DNA of 50,441 nt from Salinibacterium sp. Its GTDB lineage: Bacteria; Actinomycetota; Actinomycetes; Actinomycetales; Microbacteriaceae. Under the pieces are notes generated by a model. That model saw only the letters and a program-made list of their open reading frames with translations, was not told where the DNA came from and did no database searches. Shown here piece after piece: positions 8,170 through 15,877 of the stretch. The stretch covers positions 1-50,441 of the forward strand of contig JANXVG010000076.1 of assembly GCA_025351795.1 (NCBI GenBank). Reading direction: 5' to 3'. Positions within the stretch are counted from its first letter, which is position 1; the number at the start of each line of letters is the position of its first letter. Both the position numbers and the translations under genes were made by a program.

Positions 8170-11100
8170 CGCGATCGAGATTGCCGATGCGCTCGGCAAG
8201 CCGCGGCCCACAGATCAGCAGCGCGCCGTGATCGAGTCCGCGCTCACCCCAACCCTCGTGGTCGCGGGAGCCGGCAGCGGCAAGACCGAGACGATGGCAA
8301 ATCGGGTGCTGTGGTTACTCGCCAACGATCTCGTGCGCCCGAGTGAGATCATGGGGCTGACCTTCACGCGCAAGGCAGCCGGCGAACTGGCGCTGCGCAT
8401 CCGAGAGCGGATCTCCGAGCTCGCCACGGTAGGCATGCTGGCGGCCGACTACGACCCGTTCGAAACTCCAACCGTCTCCACCTACAACGCCTATGCGAAC
8501 GCCTTGTACCGCGACAACGCGATCGTACTCGGACGCGAGGCCGACGGCGCGGTACTGGGTGACGCAGCCGCCTGGCAGCTCGCCAGAAATATCGTGACCG
8601 GCAGCCGAGATTCTCGACTGCCCGACCTCGAGAGAAACCTCGAACCACTCACGAGAGGAGTGTTGTCGATTGCTCGGGCGCTCGCCGAGAACGTGGCCGA
8701 CCCGGAGGCGGTGCGCGATTTCGCCACCCGATTCCGGGCGGTGGCCGACCTGCCAGCGGGCGGGCGGGGCGAGTATCCGAAGGTTGCCGAGTGGGCGAAG
8801 TCGGTCGGCGCGCTCGAGGTGCTCATCGATCTCGCTGGCGAGTTCGAGCGGGCCAAGCTCAAGCGCGGCCTCGTCGAGTATTCAGACCAGGTCGCTCTCG
8901 CGCTCGCGATTATCCGCGCACAGCCCACCGTGGCGCTCGCCGAACGGGAGCGATTTCGGGTCGTGCTCCTCGACGAATACCAAGACACCTCGGTCGTGCA
9001 GACCTGGTTGCTCGCAGAACTCTTCGCCGGGCATCCGGTCATGGCTGTAGGTGACCCGAATCAGTCGATCTACGGCTGGCGGGGTGCGAGCGCGTCCAAC
9101 CTCGATGACTTCGCGCGCTCGTTCGGGGCGGCGGATTCACGATTTGCGCTCTCGACGAGCTGGCGCAATGGGCACCGCATCCTCGCGGCCGCGAACACGA
9201 TCGTCGCTCCGTTCGTCGCAACGTCGAGAGTTCACGTTGACAAACTCGTCGCGGGCCCCTTCGCGAGTGACGTGCCGATTGGGCTCGCATTCGAGGAGAC
9301 CGTAGCCGATGAGGCTGAGGCAGCCGCGTTGTGGCTCAAGTCCCGGCTCGATGTGACGGGCACGCCGCCGTCGGCCGCGATGCTCTTTCGGGCGCGCAAG
9401 ACGCAAGCCTTCTTCCTTGAGGCGATGCGCAGGCACGAGATTCCGTTCCATGTACTCGGAATTAGCGGACTAATGGCCGAGCCCGAGATCGCCGACCTCG
9501 TGAGTGCACTCACGGTTGTCAACGACCCGAGCGGTGGGCTCGAACTCATCCGCCTGCTCGCTGGTAGCCGGTGGCGCATCGGCGTGCGTGACCTGCACGC
9601 GCTCAACCGGCTTGCGTCCTGGCTGCGCGACCGCGACTACTCTCAGCAGCCGCTCAGCGGCGATGTGAAGGCGAAATTGCGGATGTCGGTCGCCACCGGC
9701 GAGGGCGGGTCGATCGTCGACGCGCTCGACTTCATCGTCACCGCCCGCTCGGGGCACGGCATGCTCGCAGACTTCACCGACATCGGTCTCGAGCGATTGC
9801 GCAACGCTGGTCACACCTTCGCGACGTTGCGCTCGCGCACTGGTCTTGACCTCAGGGACTTCGTTGCCTTCGTCATTCAGGAACTCCAGCTCGACATCGA
9901 GGTTGCCGCGAATGAATTCCGGCCGCTCGGCACAGCCACGATTGATGCCTTCTTCGATGCGTTGACGGGGTACCTCGCTCTCGACGACGGCGCGAGCCTC
10001 GGCAGCTTCCTCGGTTGGCTGCGTGAGGCTGAGCAGCGCGAGGACCTGTCACCCCGCCCGGAAGACCCGGAGCCCGGCACGGTGCAGGTGCTCACCATTC
10101 ACGGCGCGAAAGGACTGGAGTGGGATCTCGTAGTGGTGCCGCGGCTCGTAGACGACGAACTGCCCGCGAAACCGCTGGAGGGTTTTTCTGGGTGGGTGGC
10201 CTTCGGCCAGTTGCCGTGGCCATTTCGCGGTGACGCCGACCAACTGCCCGTCTTCGAGTGGAAGTCAGCGACGACGCGCAAGGAGTTGGTTGACCAGATC
10301 GCAAACTTTTCGGAGGGCGTGCGAACACGCAGCCTGCACGAGGAGCGCCGATTAGCCTATGTCGCTGTCACCCGGGCGCGTCACTCTCTGCTGCTTTCGG
10401 GGTCGTTCTGGGCGACCCAGTCACAGCCGCGCAATCCGAGCGTGTTCCTGCGCGAACTCGCGGATGCCGGGGTCGTGCCGGGGCTGCCGCCGGCGACGAC
10501 GCTCACCGAGAATCCACTTGGCGACGAGTTCGAGACGCTCGTCTGGCCTCGAGATCCGCTCGGCGACCGCAGGCGAGCGGTCGAGCTGGCAGCAGCAGCA
10601 GTGGAGGCGGCCGAGCCAGCGATAGCCGGTCCATGGCAGGCGCAGCTCGAGTTGCTCATTGAGGAACGGCGAGCGCGACTCGAAGCGAGCGGGCGAGTGC
10701 CGCTACCGGCCAGGGTGTCGGCCAGCCGGTTCAAGGACTACGTGACCGAACCGGCATCCGTTGCGTCGTCACTGCGCAGACCCATGCCCGAGAAGCCGTA
10801 CCGGGCGACGCAACTCGGCACGCTCTTCCACTCGTGGGTTGAGAACCGTTACGGCATCGGCGGCGATTCCGACGTGCTCGACTCCGTCGAGACCGAGCTC
10901 GATAGCGACGACACGGTCGATCATTTCGCCCCCACTAGTGCAGAGCTCGACCGCCTCACGACGATCTTCGAGGCCAGCCCATGGGCAACCCGCAAGCCGG
11001 TGGATGTGGAGCGCGAGATTCACCTGCCCTTTGACGGGCAGGTGATCATCTGCAAGATCGATGCCGTCTACAGCCAAACGACCGACACCCAGCCCACCGA

Positions 11101-11383
11101 TGCCCAACCCGCCGATGCCCAGCCGACCGATGCCACGGTAGGCGGCGATCGCTTCGAGGTGGTCGACTGGAAGACCGGTAAGGCGCCTAAAAACGCGAAA
11201 GATCTCGAGGAGAAGCAACTACAGCTGGCTCTATACCGACTCGCCTACGCCCGCTGGAAGGGAATCGACCCCGACCGCGTCGATGCGGTGTTCTACTACG
11301 TGTCAGACGACTCGATTATTCGCCCGGAGCGTATCTACGACGAGGACGAGTTACTCGAGGTGTGGCGTGCGGCAGTGGGCTAG
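8162..11383 (+). CDS. adnB: AdnB: UvrD-like helicase-nuclease subunit
   Basis: This 1073-residue protein has a GTG start inside the end of adnA. It is an SF1A motor with intact motifs: AGAGSGKT (36-43), LLDEYQDTS (about 268-276), GDPNQSIYGWRG (about 297), LTIHGAKGLEWD (about 643) and VTRARHSLLLSG (about 735). The C-terminal nuclease has KIDAVY, then VVDWKTGK (about 998) and a QLQLALYRLAY helix. In mycobacteria AdnB is the lead motor, consistent with its complete motifs here and the altered ones in AdnA. Between the two nuclease acidic motifs lies a low-complexity insert made of pentapeptide repeats (see 11081-11134). The stop directly abuts the convergent LysR gene. Confidence 0.92.
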   Translation: MTSAIEIADALGKPRPTDQQRAVIESALTPTLVVAGAGSGKTETMANRVLWLLANDLVRPSEIMGLTFTRKAAGELALRIRERISELATVGMLAADYDPFETPTVSTYNAYANALYRDNAIVLGREADGAVLGDAAAWQLARNIVTGSRDSRLPDLERNLEPLTRGVLSIARALAENVADPEAVRDFATRFRAVADLPAGGRGEYPKVAEWAKSVGALEVLIDLAGEFERAKLKRGLVEYSDQVALALAIIRAQPTVALAERERFRVVLLDEYQDTSVVQTWLLAELFAGHPVMAVGDPNQSIYGWRGASASNLDDFARSFGAADSRFALSTSWRNGHRILAAANTIVAPFVATSRVHVDKLVAGPFASDVPIGLAFEETVADEAEAAALWLKSRLDVTGTPPSAAMLFRARKTQAFFLEAMRRHEIPFHVLGISGLMAEPEIADLVSALTVVNDPSGGLELIRLLAGSRWRIGVRDLHALNRLASWLRDRDYSQQPLSGDVKAKLRMSVATGEGGSIVDALDFIVTARSGHGMLADFTDIGLERLRNAGHTFATLRSRTGLDLRDFVAFVIQELQLDIEVAANEFRPLGTATIDAFFDALTGYLALDDGASLGSFLGWLREAEQREDLSPRPEDPEPGTVQVLTIHGAKGLEWDLVVVPRLVDDELPAKPLEGFSGWVAFGQLPWPFRGDADQLPVFEWKSATTRKELVDQIANFSEGVRTRSLHEERRLAYVAVTRARHSLLLSGSFWATQSQPRNPSVFLRELADAGVVPGLPPATTLTENPLGDEFETLVWPRDPLGDRRRAVELAAAAVEAAEPAIAGPWQAQLELLIEERRARLEASGRVPLPARVSASRFKDYVTEPASVASSLRRPMPEKPYRATQLGTLFHSWVENRYGIGGDSDVLDSVETELDSDDTVDHFAPTSAELDRLTTIFEASPWATRKPVDVEREIHLPFDGQVIICKIDAVYSQTTDTQPTDAQPADAQPTDATVGGDRFEVVDWKTGKAPKNAKDLEEKQLQLALYRLAYARWKGIDPDRVDAVFYYVSDDSIIRPERIYDEDELLEVWRAAVG
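11081..11134 (+). repeat. 15-bp in-frame tandem repeat inside adnB
   Basis: About 3.6 copies of a 15-base unit (ACCGATGCCCAGCCC and variants) encode TDTQP, TDAQP, ADAQP and TDA. They lie in the loop between the KIDAVY and DWKTG motifs of the AdnB nuclease. The in-frame unit length means copy-number change would not break the protein. Confidence 0.85.
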
Positions 11384-12235
11384 TCACTCCCGCCGCGACG
11401 GGGCTGCGAGGATCGCTTGCGAGAGTGCCTCGACGGGTTCGCGAGCGGATGCCGCGTTATCGAGCAAGGCGAAATCAATGTCGCCCAGCTCGGGCAGGTG
11501 GTAGCTGCCAGCCACCTGCACGAGGTCGGCAGGGATGAGCGATTGCGGAAAGACCGCAATTCCGATTCCCGCGCGCACGGCAGCGAGCACTCCGTTGACT
11601 TCGCGGGTGTTGCAGGTGATACGCCACGTGCGGCCACTCGCTTCGAGAGCGTCGATCGCGAGCGTGCGGGTGAGGCTCGGGGCCTGGTAGGCGATGAGGG
11701 GCACGGGTGCTTCCGTATCCAGCTGCGTGCTCTTGTGGCCCGCCCAGACCAAGCGGTCCCGCCGCACGAGCCGTCCGAGGGCATCGCTGGTCGCCTTCTT
11801 GATAAATACCAGATCGAGCTGGCCGGCCTGCAGCTTGCGCGTAAGCGCGCTGCTCTGACCAATCGTGAGCTCGAGGTTGATGTGCGGGTACAGCTGTCGA
11901 AAGTCGCGCAGAATGTGCGGCAGTTGGGTAAGTGCGAGGTCGTCTGCCGCGCCGAATCGTAGGCGGCCACGCATGGCCGAGCCGGTGAAGTAGCTCATGG
12001 CCTGGTCGTGTGCAGCGAGGATCGTGCGCGCGAAACCGAGCAGGGCATCCCCATTGTCGGTGAGGCGCACGTCTCTCGTGTCGCGAGAGACGAGGGTGCG
12101 GCTCGCGGCGATCTCGAGCTTGCGCACATGCTGGCTCACGGTCGGCTGGCTCAGCCCGAGCAACTCACCGGCTCGCGTGAAGTTGAGCGTTTCGGCCACG
12201 GTCACGAAAGTTCTGAGAAGTACGGGATCAAACAC
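11384..12235 (-). CDS. LysR-family transcriptional regulator
   Basis: This 283-residue protein has the N-terminal winged helix-turn-helix (residues 3-60, recognition region LGLSQPTVSQHVRKLE) and a type 2 periplasmic-binding-like effector domain (about 90-275, beginning GRLRFGAADDL). It is divergent from an MFS transporter. A perfect T-N11-A inverted repeat lies 15 bases upstream of its start, so it probably controls itself and the transporter in response to a small effector, which may be the transporter substrate. The effector is not deducible. Its stop abuts the adnB stop. Confidence 0.9.
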   Translation of the reverse strand: MFDPVLLRTFVTVAETLNFTRAGELLGLSQPTVSQHVRKLEIAASRTLVSRDTRDVRLTDNGDALLGFARTILAAHDQAMSYFTGSAMRGRLRFGAADDLALTQLPHILRDFRQLYPHINLELTIGQSSALTRKLQAGQLDLVFIKKATSDALGRLVRRDRLVWAGHKSTQLDTEAPVPLIAYQAPSLTRTLAIDALEASGRTWRITCNTREVNGVLAAVRAGIGIAVFPQSLIPADLVQVAGSYHLPELGDIDFALLDNAASAREPVEALSQAILAAPSRRE

Positions 12236-12249
12236 GACGACGACCTTTC

Positions 12250-12264
12250 ATTACGATATGTAAT
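12250..12264. promoter_or_regulatory. LysR-type operator (T-N11-A box)
   Basis: ATTAC-GATAT-GTAAT is a perfect 5-bp inverted repeat with the T-N11-A spacing typical of LysR-type regulators. It lies between the LysR gene and the MFS gene. It overlaps the in-frame ATG at 12263, which argues that MFS translation begins further downstream. Confidence 0.65.
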
Positions 12265-12313
12265 GCTATTTATAGGCTTGATTCGCGGAGTGAATGTAGT
12301 TCACGAGCGTACC

Positions 12314-13648
12314 GTGGCAGCAGTGACAACTACAGCTCCCATCCCTGTGCTCGGCGAACGCGTGCTCTGGCGCGACACGTTCATCGCCCTGAGAACGCGC
12401 AACTACCGGCTGTACGTGATCTCGCAGCTGGTGGCCAATACCGCGGCCTGGATGCATCGCATCGCTACCGACTGGCTCGTTCTTGAACTGACCGGCAACG
12501 TCGCGCTCGTCGGGCTCACCGTCGCCCTGCAGTTTGCCCCCGTGCTCGTTCTCGGTCCATTCGGGGGAGTGATCGCCGACCGTTACAACAAGCGCAGGCT
12601 GCTCATCGGCACCCAGGCAGCGTCGGGCGTGCTGTGTGCAACGCTCGCCACGCTCACCATCGCTGGCGTCATCCAGCTCTGGCAGGTGTACCTCCTTGTG
12701 CTCCTGCTCGGGCTTCTGGCGGTTATCGACAGCCCCACGCGGTCGAGCTTCGTTTCAGAGATGGTGGGCCAGCACCGCCTGCGCAATGCGATCAGCATCA
12801 ATGCGTCGATCTTTCACCTCGGTGGCCTGATCGGGCCTGCGATCAGCGGCATCCTGATCGTCGTGGTTGGTGCCGGTTGGTCGATTGCCGTGAATGCGGT
12901 CGCGGCGGCGATCGTCGTGGCAGCGCTCGTTGCCATGCGAGTGAGCGAGCTCATGCCGGCGCCTCGCGTCGAACACTCGAAGGGCCAGATTCGCGAGGCG
13001 CTGGCATACGCACGCAAGAAGCCCGCCATTTTCTGGACGCTCGTCACTCTGAGCTTCGTCTCCGTGTTCGGCATGTCGTTGCCCATCCTGTTGGCAGCGA
13101 TGGCACAGAACGTGTTTGAGTCAGGTTCAGCCGGGTACGGCGTCTACAACTCGATTGTCGCGATTGGCGCGCTGACCGGAGCGATTGCGTCGACCCGCCG
13201 CCGAACCCTTCGGTTGCGCGCGATCGTACTCGGGGCTGCCGCCTATGGAATTCTGCAGTTTATGGCCGGCTTCAGTCCGTGGTACGTCGCCTTTCTGCTC
13301 GCGCTGCCCGCCATCGGTTTTGCGCGACTGCTATTTGCGACCGCAGCCGAGTCGATGACCCAGTTATCATCGAACCTCGCGATCCGCGGCCGAGTCATGT
13401 CGCTGTACGGCATGGTGATGATCGGCGGCCAGGCGATCGGCGGCCCCATCATGGGCTGGTTCGCAGAGCACCTCGGAGCGCGTGAGGCGATGATGATCTC
13501 GGGCGCCGTTCCGGGTAGTGCGGCCGTAGTGATCGCGGTTCTGCTCGCCCGAAGCGGGCGACTTCGCATCAGGGTGAGCCTCAGCCGCCGGGACTCCTTC
13601 ATCGCGATCGTGTCGCGTCGGGTGGCTCCACGCGCGGCGGCCGGATAG
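12314..13648 (+). CDS. MFS transporter, EntS-like exporter family
   Basis: This protein of about 444 residues belongs to the 12-helix major facilitator superfamily. The MFS loop signature is visible as GGVIADRYNKRR between helices 2 and 3, and a second-half signature follows near MGWFAEHLGAREAM. The overall pattern (short N-terminus, LRTRNYRLYVISQ before helix 1) fits the MFS_3 group of drug, siderophore and small-molecule exporters. Possible starts are the ATG at 12263 and GTGs at 12290, 12314 and 12323. I prefer 12314 or 12323 because the LysR box covers 12250-12264. Expression is probably set by the divergent LysR protein. Confidence 0.85.
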   Translation: MAAVTTTAPIPVLGERVLWRDTFIALRTRNYRLYVISQLVANTAAWMHRIATDWLVLELTGNVALVGLTVALQFAPVLVLGPFGGVIADRYNKRRLLIGTQAASGVLCATLATLTIAGVIQLWQVYLLVLLLGLLAVIDSPTRSSFVSEMVGQHRLRNAISINASIFHLGGLIGPAISGILIVVVGAGWSIAVNAVAAAIVVAALVAMRVSELMPAPRVEHSKGQIREALAYARKKPAIFWTLVTLSFVSVFGMSLPILLAAMAQNVFESGSAGYGVYNSIVAIGALTGAIASTRRRTLRLRAIVLGAAAYGILQFMAGFSPWYVAFLLALPAIGFARLLFATAAESMTQLSSNLAIRGRVMSLYGMVMIGGQAIGGPIMGWFAEHLGAREAMMISGAVPGSAAVVIAVLLARSGRLRIRVSLSRRDSFIAIVSRRVAPRAAAG

Positions 13649-13761
13649 GTGTTCGCTGCTCCCCGTGTGGGCCGCGCCTCCTCTTCGGCGCGTGTCGTGT
13701 CGCAGCGCTGTCTCGCTGGCAGCACGGCCACCGAGAACTCCGTCCGGCGGGTCAACCCCGT

Positions 13762-13807
13762 GCAGACTCCCACTTATCAGGACGCGTCCTGATAACTGGG
13801 AGTCTGC
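13762..13807. repeat. 46-bp near-perfect palindrome between convergent genes
   Basis: Two 23-base arms meet with no spacer at the central ACGCGT, and 22 of 23 positions pair; the only mismatch is C13773 against C13796. It sits between the ends of the MFS gene and the convergent kinase-fold gene. There is no T-run on either side. It could fold in RNA as a bidirectional terminator, or it may be a copy of a dispersed extragenic palindrome. The remainder of the 13649-13876 gap shows nothing else recognisable. Confidence 0.85.
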
Positions 13808-13876
13808 GGATGCGGGACCCTCGGCGATGACCTGAGCACTGCTTCTTCGCTGGCGGCAGTTGGGTGGTGCGGCAGC

Positions 13877-14881
13877 TTAGATGGCGCGCTCGGCGCGGTC
13901 GAGGTAAGCCTCAACCTCGTCAACGGCCATGGTGGGCATGGTCTGCGTGCCGATCGGGTTCATGACGTCATTGCGCACGTTATCCACGAGGTTCGTGAGC
14001 ATCTCGACGGCATCATCCACGGTCTCGGTCGATCGGGTCTCTGTGCCGTGCAACAGCCACTTCGCGATCTCGAGTTCAGCGTAAAGGGTTGCGCGCTGGC
14101 GCACCTGCCGGTCGGTGTGCCCACCGCGCACAGCCGCGTACGCGTCGAACGCGCTGTCAGAGACCACATCGGCGCGCGCCCCCAGAAGCCACGCGAGGTC
14201 GCGGGCCGGGTCGCCGACACGCAACTCTTGCCAGCCGAGAACACCGGTCACCGCGCCATTGGCGCTGAGAAACGATTCCGCGCTCAGGTCGCCGTTGATC
14301 ACCGTTGGCTGAAATTGCCAGAGCTTTGACTCCTCGGTTGCACGTTCCCAGCGGCCGAGCAGTGCGGCGGGAACGAGTCCGGTTGCCGCGGCTCGGTCCA
14401 TGATGCTGAGGCTCGCGCGCAAGCACTCGACGGGGCTCAGATTGGGGAGCCCGGCATCCGCTACGAAGCTCGTCGGCAGGTTATGGATGGCCGCGATCGC
14501 CCGACCGACGGATGCCGCGAGCCCCTGTGCCCCCCCATCGAACGCCGCGAGGCCCACCTTCGACCCGTACACAAACTCGTAGACGACCGCGCGGGTGCCG
14601 TCGATGGGCGTCTGCCCGACGTGAGTGGACACCGCAAAAGGCAATCGTGTGCGCACGCCGGCGCTCAGGGCGCGTAACGCGACGAGGTCGGCGGATTGCT
14701 GCGCCTCCGCTTGCTCGGTGCATGGCACGCGGATGATCCAGTGGCGGCCATCGCGCCCCGTGATGATCGCCGAGTCAAAATCGCTCGCGCCTCCGCTGCC
14801 GAAGCTCGCCGCCGCTGCCACGTCGAGTTCGGCGACGGCCGAAGTAGCGAGCGCGGCTAGAGTGAGATGAGATCTGACCAT
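13877..14881 (-). CDS. Aminoglycoside-phosphotransferase-fold protein, probable pseudokinase
   Basis: This 334-residue protein has the APH / choline-kinase-like fold: an N-lobe to about residue 105, a hinge near VVYEFVYG and a catalytic-loop counterpart VINGDLSAES. The loop keeps the catalytic-base Asp (about 198) but has Asn instead of His before it and Ser (about 203) where the metal-binding Asn belongs. The second metal ligand, usually IDW, reads LGW (Gly about 216), and the N-lobe Lys position reads IIRVP. GDPARDLAWLL is retained. Loss of both metal ligands suggests it does not phosphorylate, so antibiotic resistance should not be assumed. The ATG at 14881 is supported by TACCCT six bases upstream; an in-frame GTG at 14926 is less likely. 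It is divergent from nudC. Confidence 0.75.
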   Translation of the reverse strand: MVRSHLTLAALATSAVAELDVAAAASFGSGGASDFDSAIITGRDGRHWIIRVPCTEQAEAQQSADLVALRALSAGVRTRLPFAVSTHVGQTPIDGTRAVVYEFVYGSKVGLAAFDGGAQGLAASVGRAIAAIHNLPTSFVADAGLPNLSPVECLRASLSIMDRAAATGLVPAALLGRWERATEESKLWQFQPTVINGDLSAESFLSANGAVTGVLGWQELRVGDPARDLAWLLGARADVVSDSAFDAYAAVRGGHTDRQVRQRATLYAELEIAKWLLHGTETRSTETVDDAVEMLTNLVDNVRNDVMNPIGTQTMPTMAVDEVEAYLDRAERAI

Positions 14882-14887
14882 ACCGAA

Positions 14888-14893
14888 AGGGTA
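14888..14893 (-). promoter_or_regulatory. -10 hexamer for the kinase-fold gene
   Basis: Read on the minus strand, TACCCT is followed by six bases and the ATG at 14881. This is the leaderless pattern seen elsewhere in the window and it helps choose the start. Confidence 0.4.
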
Positions 14894-14947
14894 GGTCGCC
14901 CTCGCCCCACAACTCTTGTTCGCCACGCACTTCTGATCGGTCGCTCA

Positions 14948-15877
14948 ATGTCTGAATCGTTCACATCGCGACTGCCGCTGTCGCGTTTCGAGATCGATCG
15001 CGACGACGTCGGCCGCGCCAGAGAGAACCTATTCGACGAACTGTGGGCGCACCCGGCCACCCGTGTGTTGCCGATCTTTGAGGGCAACGCACTGTTGTCG
15101 TCGCCCACCGCGCTCGCGCTCCTGCCTCCTGCCGCGCTCGAGCGGCCCGAGCTCTTGGTGTATCTCGGGAGGTCGACGTCTACGAGCGCGCCCGAGCCAG
15201 CTGGCACGCCGATCATCGCCGCCCAGCTCACCGATGCCGGCCACCTTGCCGAGTCAGACTGGGGCAATCTGCGTCGACTTGGCAGTGCGCTCAGCGATCG
15301 GGATGCCGGATTGCTCACCGAGGCGCTCGCCATTCTCAACTGGCACGCCAGCCATCAGTTCTCGCCGCGCACCGGGGCCCCCACGGTTGTTGAAAAGGGC
15401 GGCTGGGTGCGACGGGACCCGGTGTCAGGCACCGAGGTGTTTCCGCGCACTGACCCCGCGATCATTGTTGGAGTCACGGATGCTGACGACCGCATCCTGC
15501 TCGGCTCCAACGCGCTGTGGGAGAGCAACCGGTATTCCCTGCTCGCCGGTTTCGTCGAACCCGGGGAGTCGCTCGAGTCTGCTGTCGCGCGGGAAGTGTT
15601 CGAGGAGTCGGGCATTCGCGTGGTAGACCCGGTGTACCTCGGTAGCCAGCCGTGGCCGTTCCCCGCGTCGCTCATGCTCGGCTACACGGCGAGAGTCGAT
15701 CCCGAATTTGGTAATGCGACGACGCCAGATGGCACCGAGATTCTGGATCTACGCTGGTTCAGCCGTGACGAACTGAGCGACGCCCTCGGCGAGATTTTGT
15801 TGCCGGGAACCACGTCCATCGCCCGCGCGATCATCGAGGAGTGGTTCGGTGGCCCGATCGACGACGGCGCGCGGTGA
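14948..15877 (+). CDS. nudC: NudC-type NAD(+) diphosphatase lacking the zinc ribbon
   Basis: This 309-residue protein would hydrolyse NAD(H) to NMN(H) and AMP; family members also remove NAD caps from RNA. The Nudix box spans 201-223 and follows GX5EX7REUXEEXGU exactly (G201, E207, R215-E216, E219-E220, G222). The NudC signature SQPWPFP is at 233-239. The four cysteines that normally bind zinc (C-x2-C-x14-C-x2-C) map to S139, T142, D157 and S160, and the whole protein has no cysteine. The start MSESFTSRLP fits family N-termini better than an in-frame ATG at 14867. It overlaps uvrD2 by 4 bases (GTGA), and the nudC-uvrD2 pairing matches mycobacteria. Confidence 0.92.
   Translation: MSESFTSRLPLSRFEIDRDDVGRARENLFDELWAHPATRVLPIFEGNALLSSPTALALLPPAALERPELLVYLGRSTSTSAPEPAGTPIIAAQLTDAGHLAESDWGNLRRLGSALSDRDAGLLTEALAILNWHASHQFSPRTGAPTVVEKGGWVRRDPVSGTEVFPRTDPAIIVGVTDADDRILLGSNALWESNRYSLLAGFVEPGESLESAVAREVFEESGIRVVDPVYLGSQPWPFPASLMLGYTARVDPEFGNATTPDGTEILDLRWFSRDELSDALGEILLPGTTSIARAIIEEWFGGPIDDGAR

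Noticed and set aside
13762-13807. Terminal inverted repeats of an insertion sequence
   Set aside because: The arms abut with no transposase between or near them and no target duplication is visible.
13877-14881. Macrolide or aminoglycoside resistance gene
   Set aside because: Both metal-binding residues of the phosphotransferase active site are substituted, and the locus is a conserved repair neighbourhood, not a mobile element.
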